The notes beneath the pieces are model-generated. The model was not told where the DNA came from and searched no databases. It saw nothing but the letters and a program-made list of their open reading frames with translations. Both the position numbers and the translations under genes were made by a program. Positions 1 to 12,039 of a stretch of DNA of 64,000 nucleotides are shown in pieces. The stretch is from Taxillus chinensis (taxonomy: Eukaryota > Streptophyta > Magnoliopsida > Santalales > Loranthaceae), in contig CM042092.1 in NCBI GenBank assembly GCA_023512835.1, positions 13,862,498-13,926,497 of the forward strand. The letters run 5' to 3'. The stretch's first letter is position 1. Every line of letters begins with the position of its first letter.

Positions 1-3000
1 TAAAGTATATACAAAAAAAAAAAATATTACTAAGATATTTCGATTCTAAATTATGTTAGATGTCAAAATACTAAGAGATCCGTTACATATATTTGTTGGT
101 TGGTAAAATTATATTTTGGATTAGTGTAATAGACATTAATAGTTTTTTCCATTGTTGAAAAAAAATTTGTAACATGTTGTAGTAATCTTTTTTTTTTCAA
201 AAAAACTATTGTTTGATGGGGGGTGGGAGTGTTTTTTTCTTTATTTTTTATATAGTGTGTCAAAAATTATTTTTCTTCTACGTACAGCTACCAGACTGAT
301 CAATAGACTCGATGCATGTCATATCATCCTAATTATATTGTACACAGATTTTTTCTTTTCGTTATTTTAAACCTAAAAAAAATCTATGAGATCCAAGAAA
401 ATGAATAAACCGAAACTCAAAAAATTGTTGTTTTTAAAATTACTACTGAAACCATTAGTCTATTCCAAAAATAGACACCAGTTTCATATCACGTACAATC
501 AGTCGTAGCCTTATATTTTATTACAAATTGTTTTAGGTTTGCAGCTAACTGCCTAGAAGTACTATCAAAAACGACATTTTTTCCCTGTTCACAAATTAAT
601 GATTTTAAAAAAATAATTATTTGCGACAGTTATATTACAATTATTAAATCGAAGTCATATAAGATCATCAAACTGTATATATTGAAACCCAAAAAAGTAA
701 ACAGGAAATATCATATGCAATTATCTTAGCGAAATTATGAATTTTAGTTACTTTAAGGGTCGCCCAAAATCTCTTGGATAAATTTCTAAGCCGCTCGCCA
801 AGTTTTTCTAAATTAGTTTAATTAATATTTTAAAATAAATATAATTAATTAAAATAGATAAATGATTGAAATAAATTATTAAAAATAATTAATTACAATA
901 ACTTTTAGTTGAAATAAAAGCTAATAAATTTTATAAAGTTGAAAATGCAATTAGACACGAATTTAGGACACTCATGCTACATTTTAAAGTCGATTTTGCA
1001 AATGATGACATACCCGAAAATAAATTTTTAAACGAATATAGCTAGGTTGGTATAATACTATAACGTCAAAAACAAAAAACAAAAAATAAAAAATAAAAAA
1101 TAAAACCTAGGGACAGCCTTACATGCATGAAACTAATGAATTTTGAGGCAATTAATATTAGTAGACTTCCTGCTTTATGTCAAGTCGGCCCAGAACACAG
1201 AAAGTTTAATTGTAAAATGCATCATATCCATCCCCCCTTCAACTTTCTGCATACAGCAGCATTAGAGTCAGATGTGTTTGTTTGTTTTTTTATTTTTTTC
1301 CAATTTTGTGACGACATGTCCGGGATCTAATGGGACGCCCCATAACCGTGCTAGACATGCAATTAATTTCTATTGTTAGTTGCTGTGTCTGGGTATGTGT
1401 CGTGATGCAACTGTGTGGTTCTTTCTCTAAAAAAATAAAAAAATAAAAAATAAAATTGCTTTTTGCTTTTTTAATTGCTATATATTATTCTATACGCACG
1501 CAAATGATGATTTCCCATAACAAAATTATTAAATAATCAAAACCTATGACCGGATCTAATGGGTGATGCCCCATTTCTCGTATCTTCACATCTCAATCAG
1601 AGACAGATGAGCACTTGGCTTGTGAGCAACAAGTTCCTCAAAATTAAACTAAGCTGCATGCTTATTATTATTCAATATAAAAATATGTTGAGATCCAAAA
1701 TCTAAGCGTGACATCTCAGTCACAATTAATACCACGAGCCAATTATGGTTTCGGTAGCTTAGCAGCTCCACCGACTGATTATGAGAGCTAGCCATAGCTA
1801 GAGAGGTCAATTAAAACCGTACTTTTAGATGTGGATGTACATTCTCTGAAAACCATCGAATCCGTGGGAAGATGAGAGACAATCAAAAACTATAAGGAAA
1901 AAGAAAAAGATTTTCGTAAAAAATAAAATAAAATAAAATATTACATATCGCCTGTACCCGATTAATTCTGTGAGCGCGCGCGGCAGAGCACAACGAAACC
2001 CTTTTAGCTGGAATACGTATAGGGATACGTACAGAAGACCCACATCAAGGAATACGTACCCTCTCATCACTTGCTCTACTTGATTCGGATAGGTTTTATA
2101 TATCCGATTTGTTTCGACATAACGAAACAGACATGAATATTAACGGATTCGTTTTTATCCGACTTTTAAAAAAAAAAATATTTTTATATAATTCTAATTT
2201 AAAATATCCATTTTACTCACTTAGAATCCATTTCACTAGGATTCAGAAAATCGACTCAAGATGGGCAGATCCAAGATAAGTAACTCATGTACTTAAATTT
2301 TAAATTTTAATATATATATATGTATAACACAAAAAAAAATTAAAACTTAATATCTATTATTCATATAAACAAAAAGTAACAAATAAATAGTTTATAATAA
2401 TCTTTTATAATTAATTTTTATTTGTCTTTATATTTTAAAACTGTTACATGATAATTTTATTATCAATGCTATATAAAATATTTTTCTTTATATTGTATAA
2501 TTAAGTTATCATTCACTCATTCAACTACGCAATTAATTTTTTATAATTTTTATTACAAAAATTCTCTTTTCACAGTGACAGTTGTAATTGATAAAACTAA
2601 TGTCAAAATCATCAACAAATAAACTAATAGATATATCATATTTTTGTTAGTCTCGATTATTTTATGAGCATGATCACAAATCATTTTAAGTCTTGAAAAC
2701 CTAATGCTTTGAACAAGACAAATAAGTTTTATTTGGGTTAAACTTTTGTCAATTTTTTAAATTATACATTAATTACTAATACTATTATATTAATAATTTA
2801 CCTATTCCAATTACATGCTAATAAAACATGTACATATAATTTTCTTTATATCAATAAGTTGAGGGTGGCCATTTGCCCACCCTGATCACTTTCCGGATCC
2901 ATCAGGGGTGGTGTTACTAACAAGTCAGGGTATTTAATTGCACATCCTAATTTTTTTAAATTTCTTTTGTAATTAAAACTATAAAAAAATTGTGGAGGAA

Positions 3001-4951
3001 ATAAAATAAAAATAAAAGACATGAACGACACAGTCTCCCTACACGCTCTTCGCTCCTTCTTCCTGCTGAGGGCCAACGAGTAGTCTCACATATGTTCTTC
3101 GATTCTTTCTCTCGAAAAAACACTAAGAAACGATTGGTATTCACCCACCGTATTTGGTAATTTGCTTCCTCCTTTTTTTTAAAAATTTTGGTCATAAATT
3201 TATTTTTACTAATTAATAATTTGTTATTTTGTTATTTAATTGAAAATTGAAAATTTAAATTATGAGGCCCATTTGATTAGATGGTATTATTTTTAAAAAT
3301 TATGGATCCGAGATGAATTTAAAATTATTTGTCGGTGATATAAATTCATATAGGCTTATAGTTTTTTTAAAAATAAACATGTTTTTAAAAAAACATAAAT
3401 TAACCAAACGTATTTTGATTTAGGAAATTTTAAAATGTATAAATATTTAAAAAATTTATAACTAAGAAAATTTAATAATTATGTAATATATATTATTTAT
3501 GAGTTTATATTTAAATTTTATAAATTATAATAAATATTGAACACCCTAAAAATATTTTATAGAACTGCCCTTGGGATCCATCCATATATTTTACTCTTTG
3601 TATCTCATTTCAATCTAAATTCATTTGAAACAAATTTGAATCACCTATTATCTGGTTCAAACTCATTGTGTTGTCATGCATAATTCTCCATTAATATGTT
3701 CATCCAGAAATTCATAAACATTAAGAGAAATTGAAGTGAGAGTGAAGAACTGAGTAAGATATTATTAGGAGTCAATAAGACGGGAAAGTCAAAAAGAGAC
3801 AATAAACTAGAAAAATATCAAAACTATATATATATATCCTGACCAACATTGAAATGTTTAAACTAGACAATGAATTTCGTTCATATTTCAAAACAAATTA
3901 TGAATCTTGAAAAAACATAAATAGATCATGAATGAATATTCCAAAATAATAAACACGAGTTTAATTTTAGAAGGAACTTTCTATAAGAAGTTTCACATAT
4001 GAGGGAAGGGTTTATATAGTAAAAATAATAAAATATCTCATTAACTAGTTGAACGAAATTTCATATAAGCATGATCGATCATATGATCAACATTCATCCA
4101 TATTAATCAAATCCTCCACGATCAAGGATGATAAAGCATAATATGTTGTATATATGATCGATCAAATGCACATGTGATCAGTGCAATATTATAAAAGAAA
4201 TTATTCACTAAGTAAATCATAATCCATATCAAGATTAATTCCATAATCCTCTCTATTCTTGTCGTGTGACACTATAAATTAACAAGTGTAATTTCATTTA
4301 GTGATGAATTCAATCGTTTGTCCAAGATATTTTGAAGTATATCATTCTGTGATAGATTCAAGCAATAATAATACAGATAAAAGAGAATAAATAAATAAAA
4401 CAAACAAACAAACAAACGTCACCTAAAAGTTAAAATTTAAAATAAAAACAATTTTTAAAAAAAATTCAAAAACAAGTGCCTATACCAAATAAATTCCATC
4501 AGCTACATTAGATTTTATTTTTGAATACAAAATGGTGTTTTGAATTAGCTGCTGCCTTGTCAATCAGATTTTGTTTTTAAATACATAATCATGGTTTTTA
4601 TTTTCCTACACCGTACCAAACGAGGCCGTGACTTCTCCCATATTTGGATTTCCATGTGAATTTGGAAGGATGGTACTACTTTCTACACTCCCTCTCATGG
4701 TGGCATTGAGATGTCATAAAATGCCAAGTAATTAGCTTTTAGAAAAACACATTCATGAGCCGTTGTACACTTAAGTAAGTATTCTACGTACATTTGCATT
4801 ATTGTAATTGCGTAGATTGCATTATTGTAATTTCACAGAACAAGTCATCGGGCTTCGCTGTTTCTAAAAGAGGTTTCCTCCTATAACCCCATTCCCAGTA
4901 AGATTAAAAACAAAAACAAAAAACAAAGCAGTGACATAAATTGGCCCTGCG
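1..4951. other. AT-rich intergenic DNA, no gene seen
   Basis: No reading frame here looks coding: all are short, low-complexity or rich in rare residues. The stretch is dominated by A/T homopolymer runs and short AT-rich repeats. Two short GC-richer islands (about 1180-1350 and 1540-1600) share a repeated phrase and are listed separately. Around 3270-3415 there is a segment whose two ends resemble those of a segment near 59885-59990, probably one dispersed fold-back family. About 2840-3110 is somewhat GC-richer but open in no convincing frame. Confidence 0.6.
1319..1582 (+). repeat. Pair of short direct repeats
   Basis: The phrase GGATCTAATGGG followed by a few bases and GCCCCAT occurs at about 1322-1342 and again at about 1552-1573 in the same orientation. 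The repeats may be ends or internal pieces of a decayed element. No target-site duplication was recognised. Confidence 0.35.
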
Positions 4952-7900
4952 CTACTTGGGCCATTCCAAGGAGCTCTCATAGCCGAACAAAGGAATTCCA
5001 GGGTCTATAGCTGACGGTATACTTGCTTCAGAGGACAAGTTATATGTTGGATCAAACCAACTATGAAGTTCCATGGGGTGTTGTGCAGGAAACACGGATG
5101 GGTTTGGCCGTGAGAGTGACTCGTCCCCATGCTCCATCACAGCTGAGCATTCAGAGGGTGTGAACAGCGAAGGAAACTCAGGGTTGTAACCTGCAGCAGT
5201 TGAGGGCTCTGATGTCGACACGGCACTTTGAACATGGGGATCATTGAACCAGCTTTGGCCAACTGCGCTGCTAGCTTCATTTTGCCAGCTTAAGAATTCC
5301 ATAAAGTTTGAATCTACCACAGTTTGGATTTGATTTCTGTGCATGTAACCATTTTCGCCGTTATAGGGTTGCAAGTAAGGTTGACCATCTGCAGGGGGCT
5401 GATGCAGGCCTTCATCTCTCAAGGGATTAACAACATCAGTAAAGGAAGCACACTGATATGCACCAGACCCTGAATCCATATTGGTACGATGATCCTGTCC
5501 ATTTACAGGATTCCAGCTGCGCAGAGAACTTGACACAGGAACGTGTTTTTTCAGACATGGTGAATTACGTGCATGTGTAGCAGCAAGAATATTTCCGGAA
5601 ACATATTTGCTCAGTGAACCCCTTTCATTAAATTCTGGCCTCTTAATTGTTGGAAGGGAAGAGACCAAAAGATGACTTAAATTACCGCCACCGCGACCTG
5701 TCACATTGAATGATACTTACCCTCCAAATAGCACAACTGAAAGGAGATAAAAGATGCCTGGGAGTCGTTTTTGACTAAATAAATATCAGGCCAAAGGACT
5801 ATACCTTGGGTTCTGATTCGTGAAGTTGCTGAATCAATCAACGTGGTTTCAACACCTATCACAGTTCTGGTTTTCCCCAAGATCTCAGTCTCAGCATCAG
5901 GTATGAGATTGGATTGGGGAGTGAAATGTGGTACAAACTTAGGAAGCCTTTTTTCCGATCCCTTGAATTCTCGCCGCAATTGCTTCCATATGTCTTTTTT
6001 TTCTGTGGCATGACAATGGTCCATACTGAACCCCTTGTCCCAATTCAAACATGGCGCAGGAGAGTCACAGACATAACAGTGGCACTGTATTTTAGCAAAG
6101 GTAGAAATCAGAAAAGCAAAAATATTTGCTAGACACTTGCAATAGGAAAGAACAAGGAATTGTTTAAATGTTCAAAGCGGCCCAGGTTTACAAAGGGAAC
6201 CGACCAGGTTACAGTGCCTCTCGTGTGGGGTGGCACTGAAAGGGAACTTGATGCATAAGCTCCGTGCATGAGGATAATCTCTGCACGCAATCTGCAATTC
6301 AAATTATAACTGTAACTAGAAAACCCAACATATTCATAGAATCGAAACCACAAAATTACGGAGCTACGCTAGTGAAGAGGTTAATAGAAAATGATAGTTT
6401 CATGATCAAAAACATATAAACAAATGCCACGTAAGCAATCGCCACGTAAAAGGTCATTCCTGGGCTAAAGGAACCCACTTGCAGGAGGTTTATGGAAAGC
6501 AAAGGCTATAAAGCCTCATTAATAAGGTACAACTTTCATGTTTCAACTTTATAAACTTTTGTCGCATTAATCTAACTCTACACTTAAACTAAGACAAGGA
6601 TAACTAAGTTTTCAGTTTTCTTTTATCAAACCACTGATACCTCATGCCATATAGATGTTTCAAGTCTATATTCAGTCCTTATGTAGAAATGATGGTCGTT
6701 TCACCAAATAAATCCTTTGTATGCAGGTCATTCAAATGCAATCTTAAGGGAAGATACCCTAAATAAATAAATAAATGATGAATAAAAGTGCATCTCAATG
6801 GTCATTTTCACGTAATTCAATGGAACTGCTCAAAATGTATCAATGGACAAGCATTAAAAGGAGGAGCCATTTTACAATCAATTTTTCCAAAAAAAGTCTG
6901 CGCTAGAGCATCAAAATCTTCACGTGACCAATGATAATAGAAGGAAATATGAATTTCACTTAAAGAAACGTCAAATATTGATGGATTTAAAATTTTAAAA
7001 ATATTAATAACTTCCCCAGTGAATGTTACTCTCAAGGCCTGTTTTGAAAAACTCTCATAGAAACAGAATTTTCAAATGAACATTTCCTCGCCAGATGAGG
7101 ATTTCACATTTAGTTCGGACTTGAGAGGGGTCACTTTCAATCATGATCACTTTAAAGTTCAAAGTCAGCCACTCTAATATAAGTTTCTGTACATGTTGGT
7201 TGAAACATGTTCTCAAAACTCAAACCAAAGCACCCAGATATATAGCCCCATTTGGTACGGGGTTTTCAAAACAGTTTTCTCTTTTCAAATTCTAAAAGCG
7301 CAAATCTTACAGCAATTTAATATAATTAAATTTAGATATCTGTTTTCAAGACATATGGGTTAGAGCATCTCCAATAAGTAAGTTATTCCATCAGCAATAG
7401 GTAAATATAACTAGAATATATCTCTAACAGTTAGCTATACTGTCAGCTATAGCAATAAATTTAGATAAATTTACCTAAATTTATAGCTTTTAGCTATTAT
7501 GCCACATCATCCTATTTTATTAAAAACCTAAAATAACTCTCTTCACGCACGCGCCTCCCTCCCCCCATCGTTGTGTCTGCATTGCTCGGCAGTCGGCACC
7601 TTCCTCCTCCTGCCGCCCTCCACTGCCTCCCCATCCAGTCCACCTCAAGACCACCCTCTGGTCCAAGCTTGGCGGCAACCTCAGCCCTAGCATCCCCATC
7701 ATCCTCGCCCTCACCGTCGTCTCTTGCCTTGACCTCGGCACCACTGCCATCTCTGACGCCACCCTCTCCCTCCCCATGTCGCCGCTCTCCCTTCCCTTAC
7801 ATCCCCACGCCGTCGCCGCTCTCCCTTCCACTCTCTCCCTGTGTCACGTGAGTCAAAGATAGGATTAGGGATTTGGGGATAGTTTGGGAAAAAAATATAA

Positions 7901-9975
7901 TTAAGCAAGAATATAAATGATGTTTTGTTGAAATAATGTTAACTAAAATGGCATTTTAGCAAGCTAAATATAGCTTTAGCTCATCATTTTAGCTTACTAC
8001 TACTGGAGATGCTCTTACATAGCTATTTTTAAAAAATATTTCTAAGAGAGCATTTGATGTGTTCTCATTTTTATATTTTAGTTTTGTGATTTAAATATTT
8101 ATTAGAATTTGAGTTTGAATTTAAAATTTAAAAAAAAATTCTATTTGTAAGAAGAAAGAATTAGTTTTAAAAATAGTGTTTTTAAAAAATTGGATCCCAC
8201 AAAAATTAGGAAACAAATATAGGAGGTCCATATACGAAAGTAGGGAAAAGCAAAAAAGAATTAAAAATTATTTCAAAATAAGTTTAAATTTAAAAACAAA
8301 AAATAACGAAAAAATTATTCTTAAAAATAATTACGAAGAGTTGAAAATAAGCATAGATTTGGGCATAATAAGGAATGAAATGCTCCTGGGAGTTGAAAAT
8401 AAACATCGATCCAAAGATTCCTAAACCAGTTAACCTTTTGAACTATTGTTGAATTCGTGAATAGGCAAGAGACAATCTGGCAAACTAAAACATCTTAGTA
8501 GCTAACGAAAAAGAAAGAAAAGTGATTCCCTTACCAGCAGCGAGCGAAATAAGAGTAGCCTAAACCATGAAAACAGGGTGGTGAGAGAGCAATACAAGCA
8601 TTGTGTTGCTAGGCAAAGTTGTGGAGTGTTACACCCTAAATGGCGAGAATCCATTAGCTAAAAGCATCGCTAGTTTACACTCTGATCCGTTTCAATTTAT
8701 TTAGAAAATAAGTGTAACAAATAACTTTGGAATTCTAAATTCTGCTTTTGAAAAGAAAAAATTATTTTCAAAAACAAAAAACTATTTTCGAAAACAAAAT
8801 CCATATCATACCAAATAAGGCTATGACAGCATAAATTACATAATAATAAAGCAATATTGACTTAAAAAAAAGGCATCACACTCAAATTAAAATTCAAAAT
8901 TGCAAGGAAGAACACTACAATGAGCAAAAACTCTATGAAGACAACTCAAAATTAAAAATCTCTAATCATTTATAATGTTTTTGGTGAAACCCCAAATAAT
9001 TCTATGTAGTTAGCATTGCAAAGAGCAATATATGAAAGTTAAACTCACTAACTAAACTAAACTAATAAGACTTAATTCTAATAATATGGGATTGACTATA
9101 TGAACCAAGACAGACATAAAATTTATACTTAATCCAAGACTTGGATCCTTTTCTTCTAAACTAAAACTCACCAATCAATTTCTAAAATTGACTCAGAAGA
9201 TAACCCAGGCCAAAAGGTTGCAATCATGTTATTTTGGCAAAAAATTCTTTTATCCCACGCATTATCTAGAACTAGCATGTGTACTTGACGACAGTAATTG
9301 AAAGAAAGCTGGGGGGTTAACAACAAAATTATATTTTGTTCCAAAACCATCGCTAATCACATGCAATGAAAAGAAAAAAGGGTATGCACCATTAAATATC
9401 TCAACTTGAACAAATTTAAAGTTGATGTCAACCTAGAACGACATAACTATTCTGCAATTTAAATTTTTAACAAGTGCAAACTAGAATGCAGATGACAGAG
9501 CTATCAGACTAACAAACAACCATCCACTAAGATGCAGATATTTTATCAGACTAACAAGTTATGATCAACCCAGATACATGTTAACTACAAGGGAAAATCG
9601 TTTCGTGTGGGTCAGATCATTTCCCAAATTTCCAATTAATTTGATTCATACCTGACCCTTTTCACCCACGACAAGAAAATCGTCAGACTCACTCAACGTG
9701 TCATTCAAGACAGCAGTCGGTTTATCTGGGTCGCCCTCCAAAACCACGCAATCATCGTCCAAATCTGTAGCTGAAGGATTCTTCTCAGCACCGCAAAACC
9801 TACCCTTCTTCCTCTTAGGCCTAACCTCTCCAATCACCACGACATCATCGTAATCCTCGACAGCCCTTTTAACGGCAGCTCCGGGTGGTATCCAGTCAAC
9901 GGAAACGCGGCCATATCGTTCTCCACAAACATCGTCCTCGTCTGAGCTTATGTCGATCACCGGATTCGGATCCAT
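4952..9975 (-). CDS. RIN13-like: RPM1-interacting protein 13 (RIN13)-like
   Basis: Four-exon model: 9652-9975, 6205-6291, 5805-6084 and 4952-5697. It is in frame throughout and gives 478 residues. Exon 1 opens with MDPNPVIDISSDED and is acidic, with repeated DDxVVxGE-type strings. Exons 2 and 3 carry the conserved core, residues 109-163, dense in Cys and His (CRDYPH, HERHCNLCHCYVCD, DHCHATEK), which suggests metal binding. The Ser/Pro/Asn-rich C-terminal half in exon 4 looks disordered. The order GEKGQ, CRDYPH, CHCYVCDS and DHCHATEK is what I recall of plant RIN13 proteins. Arabidopsis RIN13 binds the NB-LRR receptor RPM1 and positively affects resistance. An in-frame Met at 10065 would add 30 residues; I chose 9975 because family members begin near this acidic motif. 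The exon 2 donor (GTCGGT) is non-consensus. Family call firm, exact ends less so. Confidence 0.85.
5698..5804 (-). other. RIN13-like intron 3 with two competing acceptors
   Basis: The 107-nt intron has a GTATAG donor at 5804. The acceptor used in the model (TGTGACAG, ending at 5698) keeps the frame open into exon 4. A stronger-looking acceptor (CTCCTTTCAG, ending at 5737) lies 39 nt upstream. Using it would add codons ending in an in-frame TAA, so the protein would stop just after the Cys/His core. The 16 nt after that acceptor are followed by a perfect GTAAGT donor, but the remaining intron would be only 23 nt. Confidence 0.5.
6292..9651 (-). other. RIN13-like intron 1 (3.36 kb), transposon-filled
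   Basis: The intron lies between the CAG|GTATGA donor at 9652/9651 and the TTGCAG acceptor at 6292. It contains a complete terminal-inverted-repeat element at 7363-8014. Flanking it are AT-rich segments around 7242-7330 and 8740-8824 that are imperfect inverted copies of each other (ATTTGGTA near one end, TACCAAAT near the other), perhaps the arms of an older fold-back element into which the first one inserted. No coding sequence of the host gene was seen inside. Confidence 0.6.
7363..8014. mobile_element. PIF/Harbinger-like non-autonomous element with GC-rich cargo
   Basis: It begins GAGCATCTCCAATAAGTAAG and ends with the inverted form, whose reverse complement begins GAGCATCTCCAGTAG. It is flanked by TTA on both sides (7360-7362 and 8015-8017). 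A three-base TWA target duplication with this kind of terminus is typical of PIF/Harbinger and Tourist-like elements. The 652 bp carry no transposase frame. The centre (about 7545-7850) is strikingly GC-rich inside AT-rich ends and open in more than one frame. Confidence 0.75.
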
Positions 9976-11880
9976 GGGAAACCTTTTCCCGAGAAAATTT
10001 TCGCAAGCGTTATTGCCTGCCGAAAATTTCCCGAGAATTTCTGAAAAGCGGAAAGAACAAAACACAAAGAACAGGTGATTACAGTTACAGACATTTTGAG
10101 CAAACGTCTATTAGTACAATTTGATTGATTTCTGAGTGAATGTCGAAGAACACATTGCTAGGGAACTTTTCCCGAGAATTTATGAAAAAGAGGAAGACAC
10201 AAGCGAAGGAAAACATTAAAGTTCTCGATATATTGGGCAAAAACATTGGAATGTTCTAAAGAGTGAACAAATGCGAAGAGGTCGCCAGGATTTTGAGATG
10301 AAGATGGAAAAGTTGTGGTCGGATCAAACTTGGGTTGGGATGCTTGTGGTCTACTGTGAGTGAGTTGACAAATTAGGGGGATGTGCCGAAGGCGGCGAGT
10401 CTCTCACATAGCCCGTTTTGGGTTTCTCAAACCCTTGCTTTTTTTCTTTTTCTTTTTAAAGTAAAGCTATGAAACAAGGGCCCAAATTATTGTTTCTGAA
10501 GTGTTTGGTTAAGCTTTAATATCATCTTTGCATGAAATTAAATTAATTTTTTATTTGCTAGATAATGAAGTATTATCTAAAAAAATATTATCTTAGGCAG
10601 AATTTATTACGGTTTTTAAATTAATTTTATATTATTTTTTTGCGTAAAATTATCGTTCTACCCTCAACATTTCAACGCATATCCCATTACTTAAATTTGT
10701 TGCATGAATGAATAGATGGAGGAACAAATCTCTTTTGACAAATAATCAAGCTTCATAATTTGAAGTCTATCACTACTTTTCTTTAAGCTGACGCCAACAC
10801 AACAAATCGCAGTTCATCTACCACCGCCTTGGTGTTCCTTAAGCCTGAGCCACAACCTTGCCACGTATCATTATCTTCTTTGAGTATGATGCCTCAACTA
10901 CATGTTGTAGTTGTGTTCAAATGGCTATTGTATCGTGCTACAAATTGCAGATCATCTTCTCGTTATACAAATGTAATTATTCTAAATTATTATTTTTTGA
11001 TTTACTTAGTGTAATTTTGTGGTGGATAAATCGGGTATAATCGAAAGAGAGACAAAAATGTCAATTAAAAAGTGAAAAGAAAACATACATCATAGCACTG
11101 ATTTTCGATAGGTCTCTCTAGCAAGTGTTTTTGGCCTCCATCGAGATGACCCCTAACTCCAGCTCCACACCTCCTTCGAGGCCTCTTTTCATGATGCATT
11201 TGTTAGTACGTCAATGAAAGAATATGCTCTCTAAAGGCTTCACAAAACTCTATTCCATTGTTTTACTTCTTTCTCTTTTTCCTTCAACAAGTTTTAAAGG
11301 AGGAACATTTTTACATTGATTATTTTTTCAATTTAGGGTATTTAAGTAATTTAATAAATTCATTACTTTGGATATGAAACACAGGAAAAGTAATAAATCA
11401 TTACATTCCGTTTTTCACATCAATCTCATTTCTTTAATGATTTCATTCCACTCAAATTCATTCTCATGTACCAAATGAGTACTAACTGTGTATAGTAATT
11501 TTTATGTACATATGCAATTTTCTTCATTCTTATACTTATAAGCAATTTTTAGTTTAATTTTATAAGTTAGTTTATTATGCCTTTATTATTATTATAAAAC
11601 TACTTATCTATAATTGATTATTTTTATCACAAAAAAAATTATCACAAAAGTTAGTATACAAACTGTTGTGATTTTTTAACTGGTAAAGAATCCAGTTAAC
11701 TCATCTAATTATGAATATTTATTTTTCTTTTATAAACCCAATAGAATCCCTTTTTTACCCTTAATACTCCCACCAAAATGGCTTATAAATGTCTTTAAGA
11801 GCCATCTTAGAAAAAAAAAAGGGAAGGCAGTAAAGGTTTGGTGTATAAATATGCTAAGTGATTATAGGACTAAATAGGCA
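9976..11880. other. RIN13-like 5' flank and AT-rich intergenic DNA
   Basis: Immediately upstream of the RIN13-like start lies an open stretch to about 10065 and then a probable 5' UTR and promoter. At 10380-10450 there is a GC-richer patch with an AAACCC-containing, telo-box-like sequence, a plausible core promoter for the minus-strand gene. From 10500 to 11880 the DNA is AT-rich with no coding frame. Confidence 0.4.
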
Positions 11881-11884
11881 ACAA

Positions 11885-12000
11885 CTAGAGAGCACCTTGA
11901 GTAATCTTATTATGAACAAAGTGACAATCAATCTCGAGGTACGTTCATGAAAATGGGATTAGAAGCAATATGAGTAACAACTTGACTATCAAAATACAAG
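11885..12000 (-). mobile_element. Copia-type RNase H remnant
   Basis: On the minus strand, frames with a DSQ...HIASNPIF string, then (after a frame break) CHFVHNKITQGAL, match the C-terminal RNase H region of plant Ty1/Copia polyproteins, which usually reads with HIA.NPVFHER.KHI...CH.VR. Stop codons and at least one frameshift show it is dead. Only about 35 codons are recognisable. The rest of the element is not visible next to it. Confidence 0.65.
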
Positions 12001-12039
12001 AGTAAGAGCAGGAGCAGGCCTAAACCCCTTTTGATGTGC

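Noticed and set aside
5721..5736. 16-nt micro-exon in the RIN13-like gene with perfect-looking acceptor and GTAAGT donor
   Set aside because: The following intron would be 23 nt, too short for plants, and inclusion would shift the frame into a stop. The acceptor alone is kept as a possible alternative site.
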